64,000 nucleotides of DNA from Pseudomonadota bacterium (GCA_023410905.1 JAEYPL010000284.1:6813-70812); one strand, 5' to 3'. Shown: positions 34,176-44,599, counted from the first letter of the stretch. Translations and numbers: made by a program. The notes: generated by a model from the letters alone, not told the origin.

Positions 34176-34210
34176 AGCCCCCGCTTCAACGCGAAGCGGG
34201 GGCTTTTTTT
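34176..34210 (+). terminator. Strong intrinsic (Rho-independent) terminator
   Basis: Twelve-base arms AGCCCCCGCTTC and GAAGCGGGGGCT pair perfectly around the loop AACGC and run straight into seven T residues. This is the best intrinsic terminator in the window. It works rightward only, since no T-run occurs on the other side. It ends the transcript of the 58-residue protein and insulates it from the facing tct unit. Confidence 0.93.
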
Positions 34211-34241
34211 ATTCCAGGAGGTAAGGTGAGGTGCGTCGGCG

Positions 34242-34760
34242 TCAGTAGCCGAGCATGGCCTCGATCGGCCCCTTCGGAAGGGGCACGAGAAACCACTTCT
34301 CGAACATGAAGAAGAAGAAGATCGGCACGCCCAGAGCGACGCAGACGGACCGGAGCACGCTCTCTCCGCCGACGAAGATCATGAACAGCAGCAGGAAGGC
34401 AGCCGAGGCTGCATAGAAGCCGACGAACTGCACCGCAGCCACGTAACCTATGGCCGGGATGAGCACCGTCAGAACGCGAACGAACGACGTGCGCGAGACG
34501 AACGACTCGCTCAGGCCCTCGCCCTTGGCCATGACCGCCTTCAGCAAAATGGAGATGCTTGCCGCGCCTAGAATGACGGCAATGTAGAATGGAAAATACC
34601 CAGCGCGCGGGCCCTCGCCTTCGGCCCAGCCAATACCGAGCCGCACGCTGTCGGAGATGATGATCGCGCTGACGGCGAGCAGCGCCAGCGCCACCGTGAT
34701 TTCCATCGTCCGGTTCGAGACCAGCGACCGCTCGTCCGAGGCATCACCCTGCTCGTGCAT
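34242..34760 (-). CDS. tctB: Tripartite tricarboxylate transporter small permease, TctB family
   Basis: This 172-residue protein has four hydrophobic helices and the TctB pattern: SDSVRLGIGWAEGEGPRAGYFPF near residue 36, where most members read a GPG-type turn, and FEKWFLVPLPKGPIEAMLGY at the C-terminus. It partners the large permease TctA in sodium- or proton-driven uptake of carboxylates delivered by TctC. AAGGAG precedes the ATG. Gene order on the minus strand is tctA-tctC-tctB, a less usual arrangement. Confidence 0.85.
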   Translation of the reverse strand: MHEQGDASDERSLVSNRTMEITVALALLAVSAIIISDSVRLGIGWAEGEGPRAGYFPFYIAVILGAASISILLKAVMAKGEGLSESFVSRTSFVRVLTVLIPAIGYVAAVQFVGFYAASAAFLLLFMIFVGGESVLRSVCVALGVPIFFFFMFEKWFLVPLPKGPIEAMLGY

Positions 34761-34827
34761 TCCGCTCTCCTTCGCTGGTCAGTGCCCTCGCGGCGAACCC
34801 TCGCCGCGAGGATAATCGCCTTAGTGC

Positions 34828-35856
34828 CTACTTCCCGGCCGCGAGGAAGCCCGCGTCCTTCATGAGCCCGTGATGGCGCTTTTCCGCCGCCTCGACCCAC
34901 TTCGCGTACTCATCGCCGGCCATGAACGTATTGTTGAAGGCCCCCTTCTCCATGAACTCCTTCCAGTCGGGCGTCTCGCGCACCTTCTTGAAGAGATCGA
35001 CGTAGAAAGCGACCTGCTCCTTGGTCACGCCCGCTGGCATGAAGATGCCGCGCAGCATCTGATAGTCGACGTCCACGCCCGACTCCTTGCAGGTCGGAAT
35101 ATCGGACCAAGCCATCGTGTCCGTCACCTTGGCGGTGTAGGTGCTGCGCTTGTCGTCGAAGATGCAGAGCGGCCGCAGACCGCCTGCACGCCACTGCGCG
35201 ACAGCCTCGATGGGATTGTTGACGGTCGAGTCCACATGCTTGCCGACGAGCTGCACGGCAACGGCACCGCCGCCCGCGAACGGCACGTACGTGAACTTCT
35301 TGCCGCCCGTCACGCTTTCGAGCGCGACCGTGATGATCTGGTCTTCCTGCTTCGAGCCGGTACCGCCCATCTTGAACTTCTTGTCATCGCCGGCCTTCAC
35401 GGCCTCGATGTAATCCTTGGCAGTCTTGTAGGGCGTATCGCTGTTGACCCAGAGAATGAACTGGTCGAGCGCCAGCATCGATACGGGCGTCAGATCCTTC
35501 CAGTTGAACGGCACGCCTGTCGCCAGCGGCGTCGTAAACAGGTTCGAGAGCGTGATGATGATCTGGTGCGCTTCACCCTTGCTCTTCTTGACCTCGAGGA
35601 AGCCTTCCGCTCCCGCGCCGCCCGCTTTGTTGACGACGACGATGGGCTGCTTCATGAGGTTGTGCTTGCCGACGACGCCCTGAATGAAGCGCGCCATCTG
35701 GTCGGCGCCACCGCCGGTGCCTGCCGGAATGATGAACGTTACCTGCTTGGTCGGCTCCCATGCGTGAGCCGGAAGAGCGGCGCCCGCGAGCAGCGTCGCG
35801 CTCGACAGGATGGCTCCTGCAATGCGGCGCCCCAGCTTCGTGCGTCGAAAGTCCAT
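34828..35856 (-). CDS. tctC: Tripartite tricarboxylate transporter binding protein, TctC (Bug) family
   Basis: This 342-residue periplasmic binding protein has a signal peptide (RRTKLGRRIAGAILSSATLL, ending at LPAHAWEP). The mature part has the Bug fold motifs VTFIIPAGTGGGADQMARFI and IVVVNKAGGAGAEGFLEVKK that cradle a carboxylate through bridging waters. I chose the ATG giving MDFRRTK because AAGGAGGAA lies about eight bases before it; ATGs two and ten codons earlier sit too close to or over that site. Bug proteins bind mono- and dicarboxylates. The divergent oxalate genes make oxalate or a related acid a candidate ligand. Confidence 0.88.
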   Translation of the reverse strand: MDFRRTKLGRRIAGAILSSATLLAGAALPAHAWEPTKQVTFIIPAGTGGGADQMARFIQGVVGKHNLMKQPIVVVNKAGGAGAEGFLEVKKSKGEAHQIIITLSNLFTTPLATGVPFNWKDLTPVSMLALDQFILWVNSDTPYKTAKDYIEAVKAGDDKKFKMGGTGSKQEDQIITVALESVTGGKKFTYVPFAGGGAVAVQLVGKHVDSTVNNPIEAVAQWRAGGLRPLCIFDDKRSTYTAKVTDTMAWSDIPTCKESGVDVDYQMLRGIFMPAGVTKEQVAFYVDLFKKVRETPDWKEFMEKGAFNNTFMAGDEYAKWVEAAEKRHHGLMKDAGFLAAGK

Positions 35857-35970
35857 TGCCATTTCCTCCTTGCTACCCGCCTCCATTTTCGAGGCTTTAT
35901 TGCCGCCTTCAGTTTCAAAGGCGGAATGCGCAATTCCAACCGTCGCTAGTCGAGGCCGGCTCGATGCTCC

Positions 35971-37482
35971 TTATTCAGCGGGCGCCGAGCGCGCCTGACC
36001 GAAGCGTGCCTTGAGCGCGCCCACGAGCGGCCAGAGCAGCATGGCGAGACCGAGCGACATGATCGACGCAACCAGCGGATTCGCCCAGAAGATGCTGAGG
36101 CTACCCTGCGAGAGCAGCATACTCTGACGGAACGCCTCCTCGGCTTTGTCGCCGAGCACGATCGCCAACACCAGCGGCGCCAGCGGATACTGCAGTTTGT
36201 TGAAGACGTATCCGATCACACCGAAAACCAACATCATCCACACGTCGAACATGTTGTTGTTCACGGTGTAGGCGCCGATCGCGCAGATGACGAGGATGAC
36301 CGGGGCGATAATCGAGAAGGGAATGCGCAGGATCGCGGCGAACATCGGTACGCACGTCAGCACCACGATGAGGCCGACGATATTGCCGAGGTACATCGAG
36401 GCAATGAGGCCCCAGACGAACTCCTTCTGCTCGACAAAGAGCAGCGGTCCCGGCTGTAGTCCCCAGATGAGAAGGCCGCCGAGCAGCACCGCCGCGGTCG
36501 GAGAACCCGGGATGCCGAGCGTGAGCATCGGAAGCAGTGCGCTCGTCCCGGCAGCATGAGCCGCCGTCTCCGGCGCTACGACGCCCTCGATCTCGCCCTT
36601 GCCGAAGTTGTCGCCCCGCGGGGACATGCGCTTAGCGAGGCCATAGCTCATGAATGATGCCGGCGTCGCGCCACCCGGCGTGATGCCCATCCAGCAGCCG
36701 ATGATGCAGCTTCGGATCGACGTCATCCAGTAGCGGAGCAGCTTCTTCCAGGTCGTCAGCACGACGCTCAGGCGCAGCTTTGCTTCCGAGCCGTGGAACT
36801 TCAGCCCATCCTCCATGGACGAGAGAATCTCGCCGATGCCGAAGAGGCCGATCACTGCGATCAGGAAGTCGAAACCGCCGAGCAGCTGATCGTAGCCGAA
36901 CGTCATGCGGAGCTGGCCGGTGACGCCATCCATGCCGACGGCCGCAAGCGCGAAGCCCAGCGCCATAGCCGCGATCGTCTTCGAGGCACTGCCGCGCCCC
37001 ATGCCGACGAAACTCGCGAATGTGAGGAAGAAGACGGAAAAGAACTCGGCTGGTCCGAATTGTAAGGCAAATCGCGCGATGATCGGCGCCAGGAACGTGA
37101 TGACGACGACGGCGACGAAGGCACCGACGAACGACGAGGTGAAGGCTGCGGTCAGCGCTTCGTCCGCGTTGCCCTTGCGCGCCATCGGATGGCCATCGAA
37201 GGTCGTCGCGACCGACCACGGCTCACCCGGGATATTGAACAGGATCGAGGTAATGGCGCCGCCGAAGAGCGCTCCCCAGTAGATGCAGGAGAGCATGATG
37301 ATCGCCGAGGTCGGCGGCATGGTGAAGGTCAGCGGCAGCAGGATCGCGACACCGTTCGCGCCCCCCAGCCCCGGTAGAACTCCGATGATCACCCCGAGAA
37401 CGATGCCGATGAACATCAGGGCCAGGTTGTAGGGAGTCAGAGCTACACCGAAGCCCTGCATCAGCGATGCGATCTCTTCCAC
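35971..37482 (-). CDS. tctA: Tripartite tricarboxylate transporter large permease, TctA family
   Basis: This 503-residue membrane protein has about 12 helices. The two internal-repeat signature loops are present: GVLPGLGGANGVAILLPLTF near residue 37 and GITPGGATPASFMSYGLAKR in the second half. GALFGGAITSILFNIPGEP is also typical. I start it at the GTG preceded by GGAGGG at ideal spacing; the frame continues 27 codons upstream over a leader with no similarity. It is the first gene of the leftward tct unit, and an FCD-type operator lies about 150 bases upstream. Confidence 0.88.
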   Translation of the reverse strand: MEEIASLMQGFGVALTPYNLALMFIGIVLGVIIGVLPGLGGANGVAILLPLTFTMPPTSAIIMLSCIYWGALFGGAITSILFNIPGEPWSVATTFDGHPMARKGNADEALTAAFTSSFVGAFVAVVVITFLAPIIARFALQFGPAEFFSVFFLTFASFVGMGRGSASKTIAAMALGFALAAVGMDGVTGQLRMTFGYDQLLGGFDFLIAVIGLFGIGEILSSMEDGLKFHGSEAKLRLSVVLTTWKKLLRYWMTSIRSCIIGCWMGITPGGATPASFMSYGLAKRMSPRGDNFGKGEIEGVVAPETAAHAAGTSALLPMLTLGIPGSPTAAVLLGGLLIWGLQPGPLLFVEQKEFVWGLIASMYLGNIVGLIVVLTCVPMFAAILRIPFSIIAPVILVICAIGAYTVNNNMFDVWMMLVFGVIGYVFNKLQYPLAPLVLAIVLGDKAEEAFRQSMLLSQGSLSIFWANPLVASIMSLGLAMLLWPLVGALKARFGQARSAPAE

Positions 37483-37635
37483 AGTCCCTCCGCAAACCAG
37501 CCTTCCGCCCTGAAGCGGGGAGCAAGGTGCGGGATCCCAGACCCTCGTGCCTTTCTTCCCCACCCTGCCCGACGTTGCGGGCGCATCCTTCAGAGCTAGA
37601 TTTTTTCTGCTCGATCGTTCGAAGGATGCCTATTT

Positions 37636-37645
37636 TGGCATACCA
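37636..37645. promoter_or_regulatory. FCD-type operator, tct side
   Basis: TGGCATACCA differs by one base from the perfect TGGTATACCA found 243 bases to the right. It lies about 150 bases upstream of tctA, in the promoter region of the leftward tct unit. A FadR/FCD regulator, most likely the adjacent one, is the expected binder. Confidence 0.55.
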
Positions 37646-37878
37646 TATACCCCTTCTAAGCAGCGTGACAAGAAGTCACCTACGCAGGCGCAACGAGACG
37701 TTCGTCGGATTGTGTGGCAGCGCAAAACAGTCGAGATCGGAGCTTCAGTAATGCCGTGTTTATGCGGGTTTCTGTCTACTCGATTGTGCGATCGATTCGC
37801 ATCAAGCCGGACCTTGCACTCAGCCGCTGTACGCATGTGCACCATAGGGGACTTGAAAGGTCCCTATTGGGCACTCTA

Positions 37879-37888
37879 TGGTATACCA
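37879..37888. promoter_or_regulatory. FCD-type operator, oxalate side (perfect palindrome)
   Basis: TGGTATACCA is a perfect ten-base palindrome of the TGGT-Nx-ACCA class used by FadR/FCD regulators. It precedes the GntR gene and the oxc-frc-fhs genes. It begins one base inside the first possible ATG of the regulator frame, which argues that translation really starts further right. Paired with the near-copy upstream it could form a repression loop. Confidence 0.65.
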
Positions 37889-37952
37889 GAAACCACAGCG
37901 GGCCCGCGATTGCTGCGCATCTTCATCAGCAATCCAAACGCAGGGTGCACCT

Positions 37953-38639
37953 TTGTCCGATACCCAAATCAGAATTGCCCCGATCGTCGAGAGCCTGAGC
38001 CTCAAGGCCAAGGCCTACTCCGCACTCAAGTCGGCGATCATGCAGATGAACATCTACGACAACAACGCCGAGCTGAAGCTGGACGAGCGCGATCTTTCCG
38101 CGCGCTTCGGCGTCTCCCGCACGCCGCTTAGAGAAGCCCTGGCGCAGCTCGATTCCGAGGGCCTCGTCCGCATCGTGCCACGCAAGGGCATCTTCATCGT
38201 CCGGCGTACGAAGGCCGAGATCCTCGAGATGATCACGGTGTGGGCGGCGCTCGAGAGCATGGCCGCGCGACTCGCGACGAAAGAAGCAACCGACGAGGAA
38301 CTGGCCAGCCTGCACGATCTCGTCGACACGTTCTCGACCGACAAGGTCGCCGCGACCATGGGCGAATACTCGGATGCGAACATCCGATTCCATCAGGCGA
38401 TCATCAAGCTCAGCAAGTGCGGCCTCATCGCCGAAATGACGGAAAGCCTGTTCTTTCACGTCCGCGCCATTCGCCAGCGCACGATCTTCGAGGACGATCG
38501 CGCGAAGCGCTCCATCATCGATCATCGGGAGATCGTCGCGGCGCTCGAAGCGCGTGGCGCCGACCGTGCGGAGCGGCTGGTGCGCGAGCACACACTGAAG
38601 CTCCGCGATCACGTCGAGCGCTTCGTCGATATCGATTGA
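37953..38639 (+). CDS. GntR-family transcriptional regulator, FCD subfamily (oxalate locus)
   Basis: About 228 residues. The winged helix reads [20 protein letters not shown], then [20 protein letters not shown] and [16 protein letters not shown]. The FCD ligand domain follows ([20 protein letters not shown], then [19 protein letters not shown] and [20 protein letters not shown]). I use a TTG start with CAGGGTG upstream. An ATG at 37878 would add 25 residues but overlaps the operator. The gene leads the oxc-frc-formyltransferase-fhs series by 71 bases and faces tctABC, so it probably senses oxalate, oxalyl-CoA or formyl-CoA and controls both directions. Confidence 0.83.
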   Translation: MSDTQIRIAPIVESLSLKAKAYSALKSAIMQMNIYDNNAELKLDERDLSARFGVSRTPLREALAQLDSEGLVRIVPRKGIFIVRRTKAEILEMITVWAALESMAARLATKEATDEELASLHDLVDTFSTDKVAATMGEYSDANIRFHQAIIKLSKCGLIAEMTESLFFHVRAIRQRTIFEDDRAKRSIIDHREIVAALEARGADRAERLVREHTLKLRDHVERFVDID

Positions 38640-38710
38640 CCGTTACCGGGCGGGAACGAACGGGTTCAACGAACTCCGAACAACCAACAAGTGCGTGGGA
38701 AGGAAGCGAA

Positions 38711-40450
38711 ATGTCCGCAACTGCACAAAACACTGACACAAACGCGGCCGCGGGCGAGCAAGAGCTGACCGACGGCTTCAATCTGATCATCGATGCGCTG
38801 AAGCTCAACGGACTCGAGACGATCTACGGCGTGCCCGGCATCCCAATTACGGATTTCGGCCGCATGGCGCAGGCCTCGGGACTTCGCGTCATCTCTTTCC
38901 GCCATGAGCAGAACGCCGGCTATGCGGCATCCATCGCGGGCTTCCTGACGAAGAAGCCCGGCGTCTGCCTCACCGTCTCGGCGCCCGGCTTCCTCAATGG
39001 CCTCACCGCGCTCGCGCACGCGACGACGAACTGCTTCCCCATGATCCTGATCTCCGGCTCGTCCGAGCGTGAGATCGTCGACCTGCAGCAGGGCGACTAC
39101 GAGGAGATGGATCAGCTCGCGGTCGCCAAGCCGCTGTGCAAGGCCGCCTATCGCATCCTGCACGCGCAGGACATCGGCATCGGCATTGCGCGCGCGATCC
39201 GCTCGGCCGTCTCGGGGCGTCCCGGTGGCGTCTATCTCGATCTGCCGGCCAAGCTCTTCGGGCAGGTCATCAGCGCGGAAGCCGGCCGCAAATCGCTCGT
39301 GAAAGTGATCGACGCAGCCCCCGCGCAGATCCCCGCGCCGGATGCCATCAAGCGGGCGCTCGATGTGCTGAAGGGCGCCAAGAAGCCACTCATCATTCTC
39401 GGCAAGGGCGCTGCTTATGCCCAGGCCGACGACGCGATCCGCACCTTCGTCGAGAAGAGCGGTGTTCCCTTCCTGCCCATGAGCATGGGCAAGGGCCTGC
39501 TGCCGGATACGCACCCGCTGTGCGCCGGCGCCGCGCGCTCGACCGTGCTCAAGGACAGCGACGTCGTCATGCTGATCGGGGCGCGCTTGAACTGGCTGCT
39601 CTCGCACGGCAAAGGCAAGACGTGGGGCGAGGCGCCAAAGAAGTTCATCCAGATCGACATCGAGCCGCGCGAGATGGACTCGAACGTCGAGATCGTGGCG
39701 CCGGTCGTCGGCGATATCGGCTCATGCGTCTCGGCGCTGCTCGACGGCATGGATACGAAGTGGCCTGCACCGCCTGCGGACTGGACGGGTGCCGTCGCCA
39801 AGAAGCGCGATGAGAACGTCGCCAAAATGGCGCCGCGCCTGATGAACAACAACAACCCGATGGACTATCACGGCGCGCTCGGTGTGCTGCGCACGGTCAT
39901 CAAGGAGCGTCCTGACGCCATCCTCGTGAATGAAGGCGCCAACACGCTCGATCTCGCACGCGGCATCATCGACATCTATCAGCCGAGAAAGCGCATCGAC
40001 GTCGGCACATGGGGCGTCATGGGAATCGGCATGGGCTACGCCATCGCCGCGGCCATCGAGACGGGCAAGCCCGTGCTCGCGGTCGAAGGCGACAGTGCGT
40101 TCGGCTTCTCCGGCATGGAGGTCGAGACGATCGCCCGCTACAATTTGCCGGTCTGCATCGTCATCTTCAACAATGACGGCATCTACCGCGGCACCGACGT
40201 CAACAAGGGCGGCGACGATCCCGCGACGACCGTGTTCGTCAAGGGAGCACGCTACGACAAGATGATGGAGGCCTTCGGCGGCGTCGGCGTGAATGCCACC
40301 ACGCCGGACGAGCTGCGGCGCGCCGTCAATGCGGCGATGGACTCGGGCAAACCGACACTCATCAACGCCGTTATCGATCCCGCCGCCGGTAGCGAAAGCG
40401 GCCGCATCGGCAATCTCAATCCGCAAAGCGCGCTGTCCAAGAAGAAGTGA
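38711..40450 (+). CDS. oxc: Oxalyl-CoA decarboxylase
   Basis: This 579-residue ThDP enzyme converts oxalyl-CoA to formyl-CoA and CO2. It agrees closely with the Oxalobacter enzyme: [14 protein letters not shown] at the start, catalytic Glu66 in [35 protein letters not shown], and the cofactor motif [20 protein letters not shown] near residue 460 followed by the [10 protein letters not shown] metal site. The ATG with GGAAGGAAGCGAA upstream begins the conserved protein; the frame is open much further left but overlaps the regulator gene. The N-terminal 18 residues are a low-complexity leader. It works directly with frc, 11 bases downstream. Confidence 0.95.
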   Translation: MSATAQNTDTNAAAGEQELTDGFNLIIDALKLNGLETIYGVPGIPITDFGRMAQASGLRVISFRHEQNAGYAASIAGFLTKKPGVCLTVSAPGFLNGLTALAHATTNCFPMILISGSSEREIVDLQQGDYEEMDQLAVAKPLCKAAYRILHAQDIGIGIARAIRSAVSGRPGGVYLDLPAKLFGQVISAEAGRKSLVKVIDAAPAQIPAPDAIKRALDVLKGAKKPLIILGKGAAYAQADDAIRTFVEKSGVPFLPMSMGKGLLPDTHPLCAGAARSTVLKDSDVVMLIGARLNWLLSHGKGKTWGEAPKKFIQIDIEPREMDSNVEIVAPVVGDIGSCVSALLDGMDTKWPAPPADWTGAVAKKRDENVAKMAPRLMNNNNPMDYHGALGVLRTVIKERPDAILVNEGANTLDLARGIIDIYQPRKRIDVGTWGVMGIGMGYAIAAAIETGKPVLAVEGDSAFGFSGMEVETIARYNLPVCIVIFNNDGIYRGTDVNKGGDDPATTVFVKGARYDKMMEAFGGVGVNATTPDELRRAVNAAMDSGKPTLINAVIDPAAGSESGRIGNLNPQSALSKKK

Positions 40451-40461
40451 GGGAGGGTACC

Positions 40462-41739
40462 ATGAAAGCGCTCGCAGGCGTTCGCATTCTCGATTTCACG
40501 CACGTCCAGTCCGGCCCGACGTGCACACAGCTCCTCGCGTGGTTCGGCGCCGACGTGATCAAGGTCGAGCGCCCTGGCACCGGCGACATCACGCGTGGCC
40601 AGCTGCAGGACATTCCCAAGGTGGACAGCCTCTATTTCACGATGCTGAACCACAACAAACGCTCGATCACGCTCGACACCAAGAACAAGACGGGCAAGGA
40701 AGTGCTCGAGCGTCTGATCAAGACGTGCGACGTGCTCGTCGAGAACTTCGGGCCCGGCGTGCTCGATCGCATGGGCTTCTCGTGGGAAACCATTCACAAG
40801 CTCAATCCGCGCATGATCGTCGCGTCGATCAAGGGCTTCGGCCCCGGGCCGTTCGAGGATTGCAAGGTATACGAGAACGTCGCGCAGTGCACCGGCGGCG
40901 CGGCCTCGACGACCGGCTTTCGCGACGGGTTGCCATTGGTGACCGGCGCGCAGATCGGCGACAGCGGCACGGGCCTGCATCTCGCGCTCGGCATCGTCAC
41001 GGCACTCTATCAGCGCACGCACTCAGGCAAGGGTCAGCGCGTGACGTGCGCCATGCAGGATGGCGTGCTGAACCTCTGCCGCGTGAAGCTGCGCGATCAG
41101 CAGCGCCTCGATCACGGCCCGCTCACCGAATACAGCCAGTTCGGCGAAGGCATACCGTTCGGCCCGGCCGTGCCGCGCGCGGGCAACGACTCCGGCGGTG
41201 GTCAGCCCGGCCGCATCGTGAAGTGCAAGGGCTGGGAAGGCGATCCCGACGCGTATCTGTATTTCATCACGCAGGCGCCCGTCTGGGAGAAGATCTGCGA
41301 CGTGATCGGCGAGCCGACGTGGAAGACCGATGAGAACTTCGCGACGCCCAAGGCCCGTCTGCCGCGGCTCAACCAGATCTTCGAGCGCATCGAACAGTGG
41401 ACGATGACGAAGACAAAGTTCGAGGCGATGAACATCCTCAACGAGTTCGACATCCCCTGCGGGCCGATCCTCTCGATGAAGGAACTGGCCGAGGACCAGT
41501 CGCTCCGCGCGACAGGCACTGTCGTCGAGGTCGATCACCCGGCGCGTGGCAAGTACCTCTCGGTCGGCAACCCGATCAAGCTTTCGGACTCGCCTGCTGA
41601 CGTGAAGCGTTCGCCGCTGCTCGGCGAGCACACCGAGGAAGTGCTGCGCGACGTACTCGGCTACTCGGCCGAGGAGGTGTCCGCCATCAAGGCCTCGGGT
41701 GCGACCGAGCCACCCCAGAAGCGCGCAGCAGCAGAATAG
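40462..41739 (+). CDS. frc: Formyl-CoA:oxalate CoA-transferase
   Basis: This 425-residue class III CoA-transferase moves CoA from formyl-CoA to oxalate, releasing formate and giving oxalyl-CoA for Oxc. Matching segments to Oxalobacter Frc run end to end ([61 protein letters not shown]). The catalytic Asp is Asp167 in [10 protein letters not shown] (Asp169 in Oxalobacter). The active-site Trp48 of Oxalobacter is Gln47 here (TRGQLQD). The ATG follows GGGAGGG; a start five codons earlier overlaps oxc. Confidence 0.95.
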   Translation: MKALAGVRILDFTHVQSGPTCTQLLAWFGADVIKVERPGTGDITRGQLQDIPKVDSLYFTMLNHNKRSITLDTKNKTGKEVLERLIKTCDVLVENFGPGVLDRMGFSWETIHKLNPRMIVASIKGFGPGPFEDCKVYENVAQCTGGAASTTGFRDGLPLVTGAQIGDSGTGLHLALGIVTALYQRTHSGKGQRVTCAMQDGVLNLCRVKLRDQQRLDHGPLTEYSQFGEGIPFGPAVPRAGNDSGGGQPGRIVKCKGWEGDPDAYLYFITQAPVWEKICDVIGEPTWKTDENFATPKARLPRLNQIFERIEQWTMTKTKFEAMNILNEFDIPCGPILSMKELAEDQSLRATGTVVEVDHPARGKYLSVGNPIKLSDSPADVKRSPLLGEHTEEVLRDVLGYSAEEVSAIKASGATEPPQKRAAAE

Positions 41740-41828
41740 CAGACGTCGTTCGCCACCAGCATTCGACCAGAAAATGAAAACCCGCGAGCCGCATGACGAG
41801 CTGCGGGACTAGGGAGAGACAGCAAACG

Positions 41829-42764
41829 ATGCGTATCGTCGTCCATGGCCAGGAGGCCTTCGGCAAAGCAGTCCTCGAGCGGCTGCTCGAGCGCGGTGAG
41901 AATGTCGTGGCCGTGTGCTGCGCGCCTGACAAGGCGGGCCGCCCGGAAGATCCGCTCAAGGTGTTCGCCACCGAGAAGGGCCTTCCCGTTCACCAGCCGA
42001 AGAGCTGGAAGACGCCGGAAGCCCTCGAGCTGATGAAGTCGTTCAACGCAGACGTTTGCCTCATGGCTTACGTGCTGCTCTTCATTCCGCAGCCCGTTCT
42101 CGACGCGCCGCGGCTCGGCACTTTCCAGTACCATCCGTCACTGCTACCCGCGCATCGCGGCCCCTCGTCGATCAACTGGCCGATCGCCATGGGCAAGACG
42201 CGCACGGGCCTCACGATCTTCTGGCCTGACGAGGGCCTGGATGAAGGCCCGATCCTGATCCAGAAGTCCGTCGAGGTCGGCCCCGACGAGACGCTCGGCG
42301 ATGTCTACTTCAAGAAGCTCTTCCCCATGGGCGTCGATGCCATGATGGAAGGCCTCGATCTGGTGAGGGCCGGCGTCCTCCTCAAGCACAAGCAGGATCT
42401 CACGGCCGGCTCCTACGAGAGCTGGTTCAAGAAAGATCTCGCCGAGATCGACTGGTCGAAGCCCATCGCCGAGAACTACAACATCATTCGCGCGGCGAAC
42501 CCCGCTCCAGGCGCCTGGACGACACTCAAGGGTGCCAAGCTCGACATCTACGATGCCGCACAGAGGGGTGGCAGCGGCAAGCCCGGACAGGTGCTCGCGA
42601 TCACCGATGAGGGGATCACAATCGCGGGCAACGGCGGCGCCATTCTCGCCAAGCGCGTCAAGACGCCCGACACGAAGAAAATCAGCGCCGCCGAGTGGGC
42701 GAAATCCGTCGGGCTTGTGGTCGGCGACATGTGCTCGGCCCCGCAGCCCAAAGCGCCCGCCTGA
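41829..42764 (+). CDS. Stand-alone formyltransferase resembling the N-terminal domain of 10-formyl-THF dehydrogenase
   Basis: The 311-residue protein matches the folate-binding hydrolase/formyltransferase domain of ALDH1L1-type 10-formyltetrahydrofolate dehydrogenase along its whole length: the N-terminal strand [56 protein letters not shown] and, in the C-terminal subdomain, INWSK-like DWSKP and [20 protein letters not shown]. Catalytic His102 and Asp138 correspond to His106 and Asp142 of the rat enzyme. The position two before the His, Asn in true formyltransferases and Ile in the hydrolase domain, is Gln100. There is no acyl-carrier or aldehyde-dehydrogenase part. It sits between frc and fhs. 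It may transfer formyl between folate and formyl-CoA, or hydrolyse 10-formyl-THF. Confidence 0.82.
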   Translation: MRIVVHGQEAFGKAVLERLLERGENVVAVCCAPDKAGRPEDPLKVFATEKGLPVHQPKSWKTPEALELMKSFNADVCLMAYVLLFIPQPVLDAPRLGTFQYHPSLLPAHRGPSSINWPIAMGKTRTGLTIFWPDEGLDEGPILIQKSVEVGPDETLGDVYFKKLFPMGVDAMMEGLDLVRAGVLLKHKQDLTAGSYESWFKKDLAEIDWSKPIAENYNIIRAANPAPGAWTTLKGAKLDIYDAAQRGGSGKPGQVLAITDEGITIAGNGGAILAKRVKTPDTKKISAAEWAKSVGLVVGDMCSAPQPKAPA

Positions 42765-42892
42765 TTCACAGCGCGCCGACGGACGCGGCAGAGTCTCGCG
42801 TCCGACGGCAAGGCGAAACACAAGAGACGCGCGTCTGGTCACAGAGCTCGGCCCGAGCGCACGCCGCAAACGCCCATCCGCTGGAGCCCATC

Positions 42893-44569
42893 ATGGCCGT
42901 CAAATCCGACATCGAAATTGCCCGCGAAGCCAAAAAGAAGCCGATCCAGGAGATCGGTTCCCGCCTCGGCATCGGCAGCGAACACCTTCTTCCCTTCGGT
43001 CACGACAAGGCGAAGGTCTCGGCCGAATTCATCAAGTCGCTCGAGAGCCGTAAGGACGGCAAGCTGATCCTCGTCACCGCGATCAACCCGACACCCGCGG
43101 GCGAAGGCAAGACAACGACCACCGTGGGCCTCGGCGACGGTCTCAATGCGATCGGCAAGAAAGCCGCGATCTGTCTGCGCGAACCTTCGCTCGGCCCCTG
43201 CTTCGGCATGAAGGGCGGCGCGGCCGGCGGCGGATACGCTCAGGTCGTTCCCATGGAGGACATCAACCTCCACTTCACCGGCGACTTCCACGCGATCACG
43301 AGCGCGCACAATCTTCTCTCGGCGCTGATCGACAATCACATCTACTGGGGCAATGCACAGAACATCGACACGCGCCGCGTTGCCTGGCGCCGCGTCATGG
43401 ACATGAACGACCGCGCGCTGCGCGAGATCGTCTGCTCGCTCGGCGGCGTCGCGAACGGCTTCCCGCGCGAAGCGGGCTTCGACATCACGGTGGCGTCGGA
43501 GGTCATGGCCATCCTCTGCCTCGCGACGGATCTTGCCGATCTCGAGAAGCGCCTCGGCGACATCATCATCGCCTACCGCCGCGATCGCAGCCCCGTCTAC
43601 GCGCGTGACATCAAGGCCAACGGCGCCATGACCGTGCTGCTCGCACAGGCGATGCAGCCGAACCTCGTGCAGACGCTCGAGAACAATCCGGCGTTCATTC
43701 ACGGCGGCCCGTTCGCGAACATCGCGCACGGTTGCAACTCGGTGGTCGCGACCAAAACAGCTCTCAAGCTCGCCGACTACGTCGTGACCGAGGCCGGCTT
43801 CGGTGCCGATCTCGGGGCCGAGAAGTTCTTCGACATCAAGTGCCGCAAGGCGGGCCTGACGCCGGCTGCCGCGGTCATCGTCGCAACCGTCCGCGCGCTC
43901 AAGATGAACGGCGGCGTGAAGCGCGAGGATCTCGGCACCGAGAACGTCGAGGCCGTCAAGAAGGGCCTCGCCAACCTCGGCCGTCACATCGAGAACGTGA
44001 AGAGCTTCGGCGTCCCCGCCGTCGTCGCGATCAACCACTTCATCTCGGATACGGACGCCGAGATCGCCGCGGTTCAGGAATTCGCCAAGTCTCAGGGCTC
44101 GGAAGCGTTCCTGTGCAAGCACTGGGCGCAAGGCTCGAAGGGCATCGAGGCGCTGGCACGCCGCGTTGTCGAGATCGCCGATGGTGGCTCCTCGAAGTTC
44201 GCGCCGCTCTACCCCGACGAGATGGGCCTGCTGCAGAAGGTCGAGACGATCGCAAAGAAGATCTACCGCGCTGGCAGCGTGGCCGCCGACAAGAGCGTCC
44301 GCGACCAGCTCAAGACGTGGGAGGATATGGGCTACGGTAATCTTCCCATCTGCGTAGCAAAGACACAGTACTCGTTCACGACGGATCCTAACCTGCGCGG
44401 CGCGCCGGTCGATCACGTGGTGCCGATCCGCGAAGTGCGGCTGTCGGCCGGTGCAGGCTTCATCGTCGCCATCTGCGGTGAGATCATGACGATGCCGGGC
44501 CTGCCGAAGGTTCCAGCCTCCGAGACGATTCGCTTCAATGAAGCGGGGCAGATCGAGGGGCTGTTCTAG
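42893..44569 (+). CDS. fhs: Formate-tetrahydrofolate ligase
   Basis: This 558-residue enzyme makes 10-formyl-THF from formate, ATP and THF. It has the fhs P-loop [14 protein letters not shown] near residues 67-80, then [20 protein letters not shown], the folate-site region [19 protein letters not shown], and [20 protein letters not shown]. The chosen ATG opens the conserved [18 protein letters not shown]; a ribosome site is weak and the longer upstream frame overlaps the preceding gene region. It closes the oxalate operon, joining formate made by Frc to C1 assimilation, as needed for the serine cycle or biosynthesis. A good terminator follows. Confidence 0.95.
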   Translation: MAVKSDIEIAREAKKKPIQEIGSRLGIGSEHLLPFGHDKAKVSAEFIKSLESRKDGKLILVTAINPTPAGEGKTTTTVGLGDGLNAIGKKAAICLREPSLGPCFGMKGGAAGGGYAQVVPMEDINLHFTGDFHAITSAHNLLSALIDNHIYWGNAQNIDTRRVAWRRVMDMNDRALREIVCSLGGVANGFPREAGFDITVASEVMAILCLATDLADLEKRLGDIIIAYRRDRSPVYARDIKANGAMTVLLAQAMQPNLVQTLENNPAFIHGGPFANIAHGCNSVVATKTALKLADYVVTEAGFGADLGAEKFFDIKCRKAGLTPAAAVIVATVRALKMNGGVKREDLGTENVEAVKKGLANLGRHIENVKSFGVPAVVAINHFISDTDAEIAAVQEFAKSQGSEAFLCKHWAQGSKGIEALARRVVEIADGGSSKFAPLYPDEMGLLQKVETIAKKIYRAGSVAADKSVRDQLKTWEDMGYGNLPICVAKTQYSFTTDPNLRGAPVDHVVPIREVRLSAGAGFIVAICGEIMTMPGLPKVPASETIRFNEAGQIEGLF

Positions 44570-44599
44570 CGTCCGCTCGCAGACTTTCGTGACGCTTCG

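Larger units (their letters stand above)
37483..37952. other. Divergent control region of the tct and oxalate units
   Basis: About 470 bases separate tctA from the rightward GntR regulator. It contains two FCD-type operators, listed separately, some 240 bases apart, and is less GC-rich than the coding DNA. Short open frames here read as noise. No RNA gene was recognised. Confidence 0.45.
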
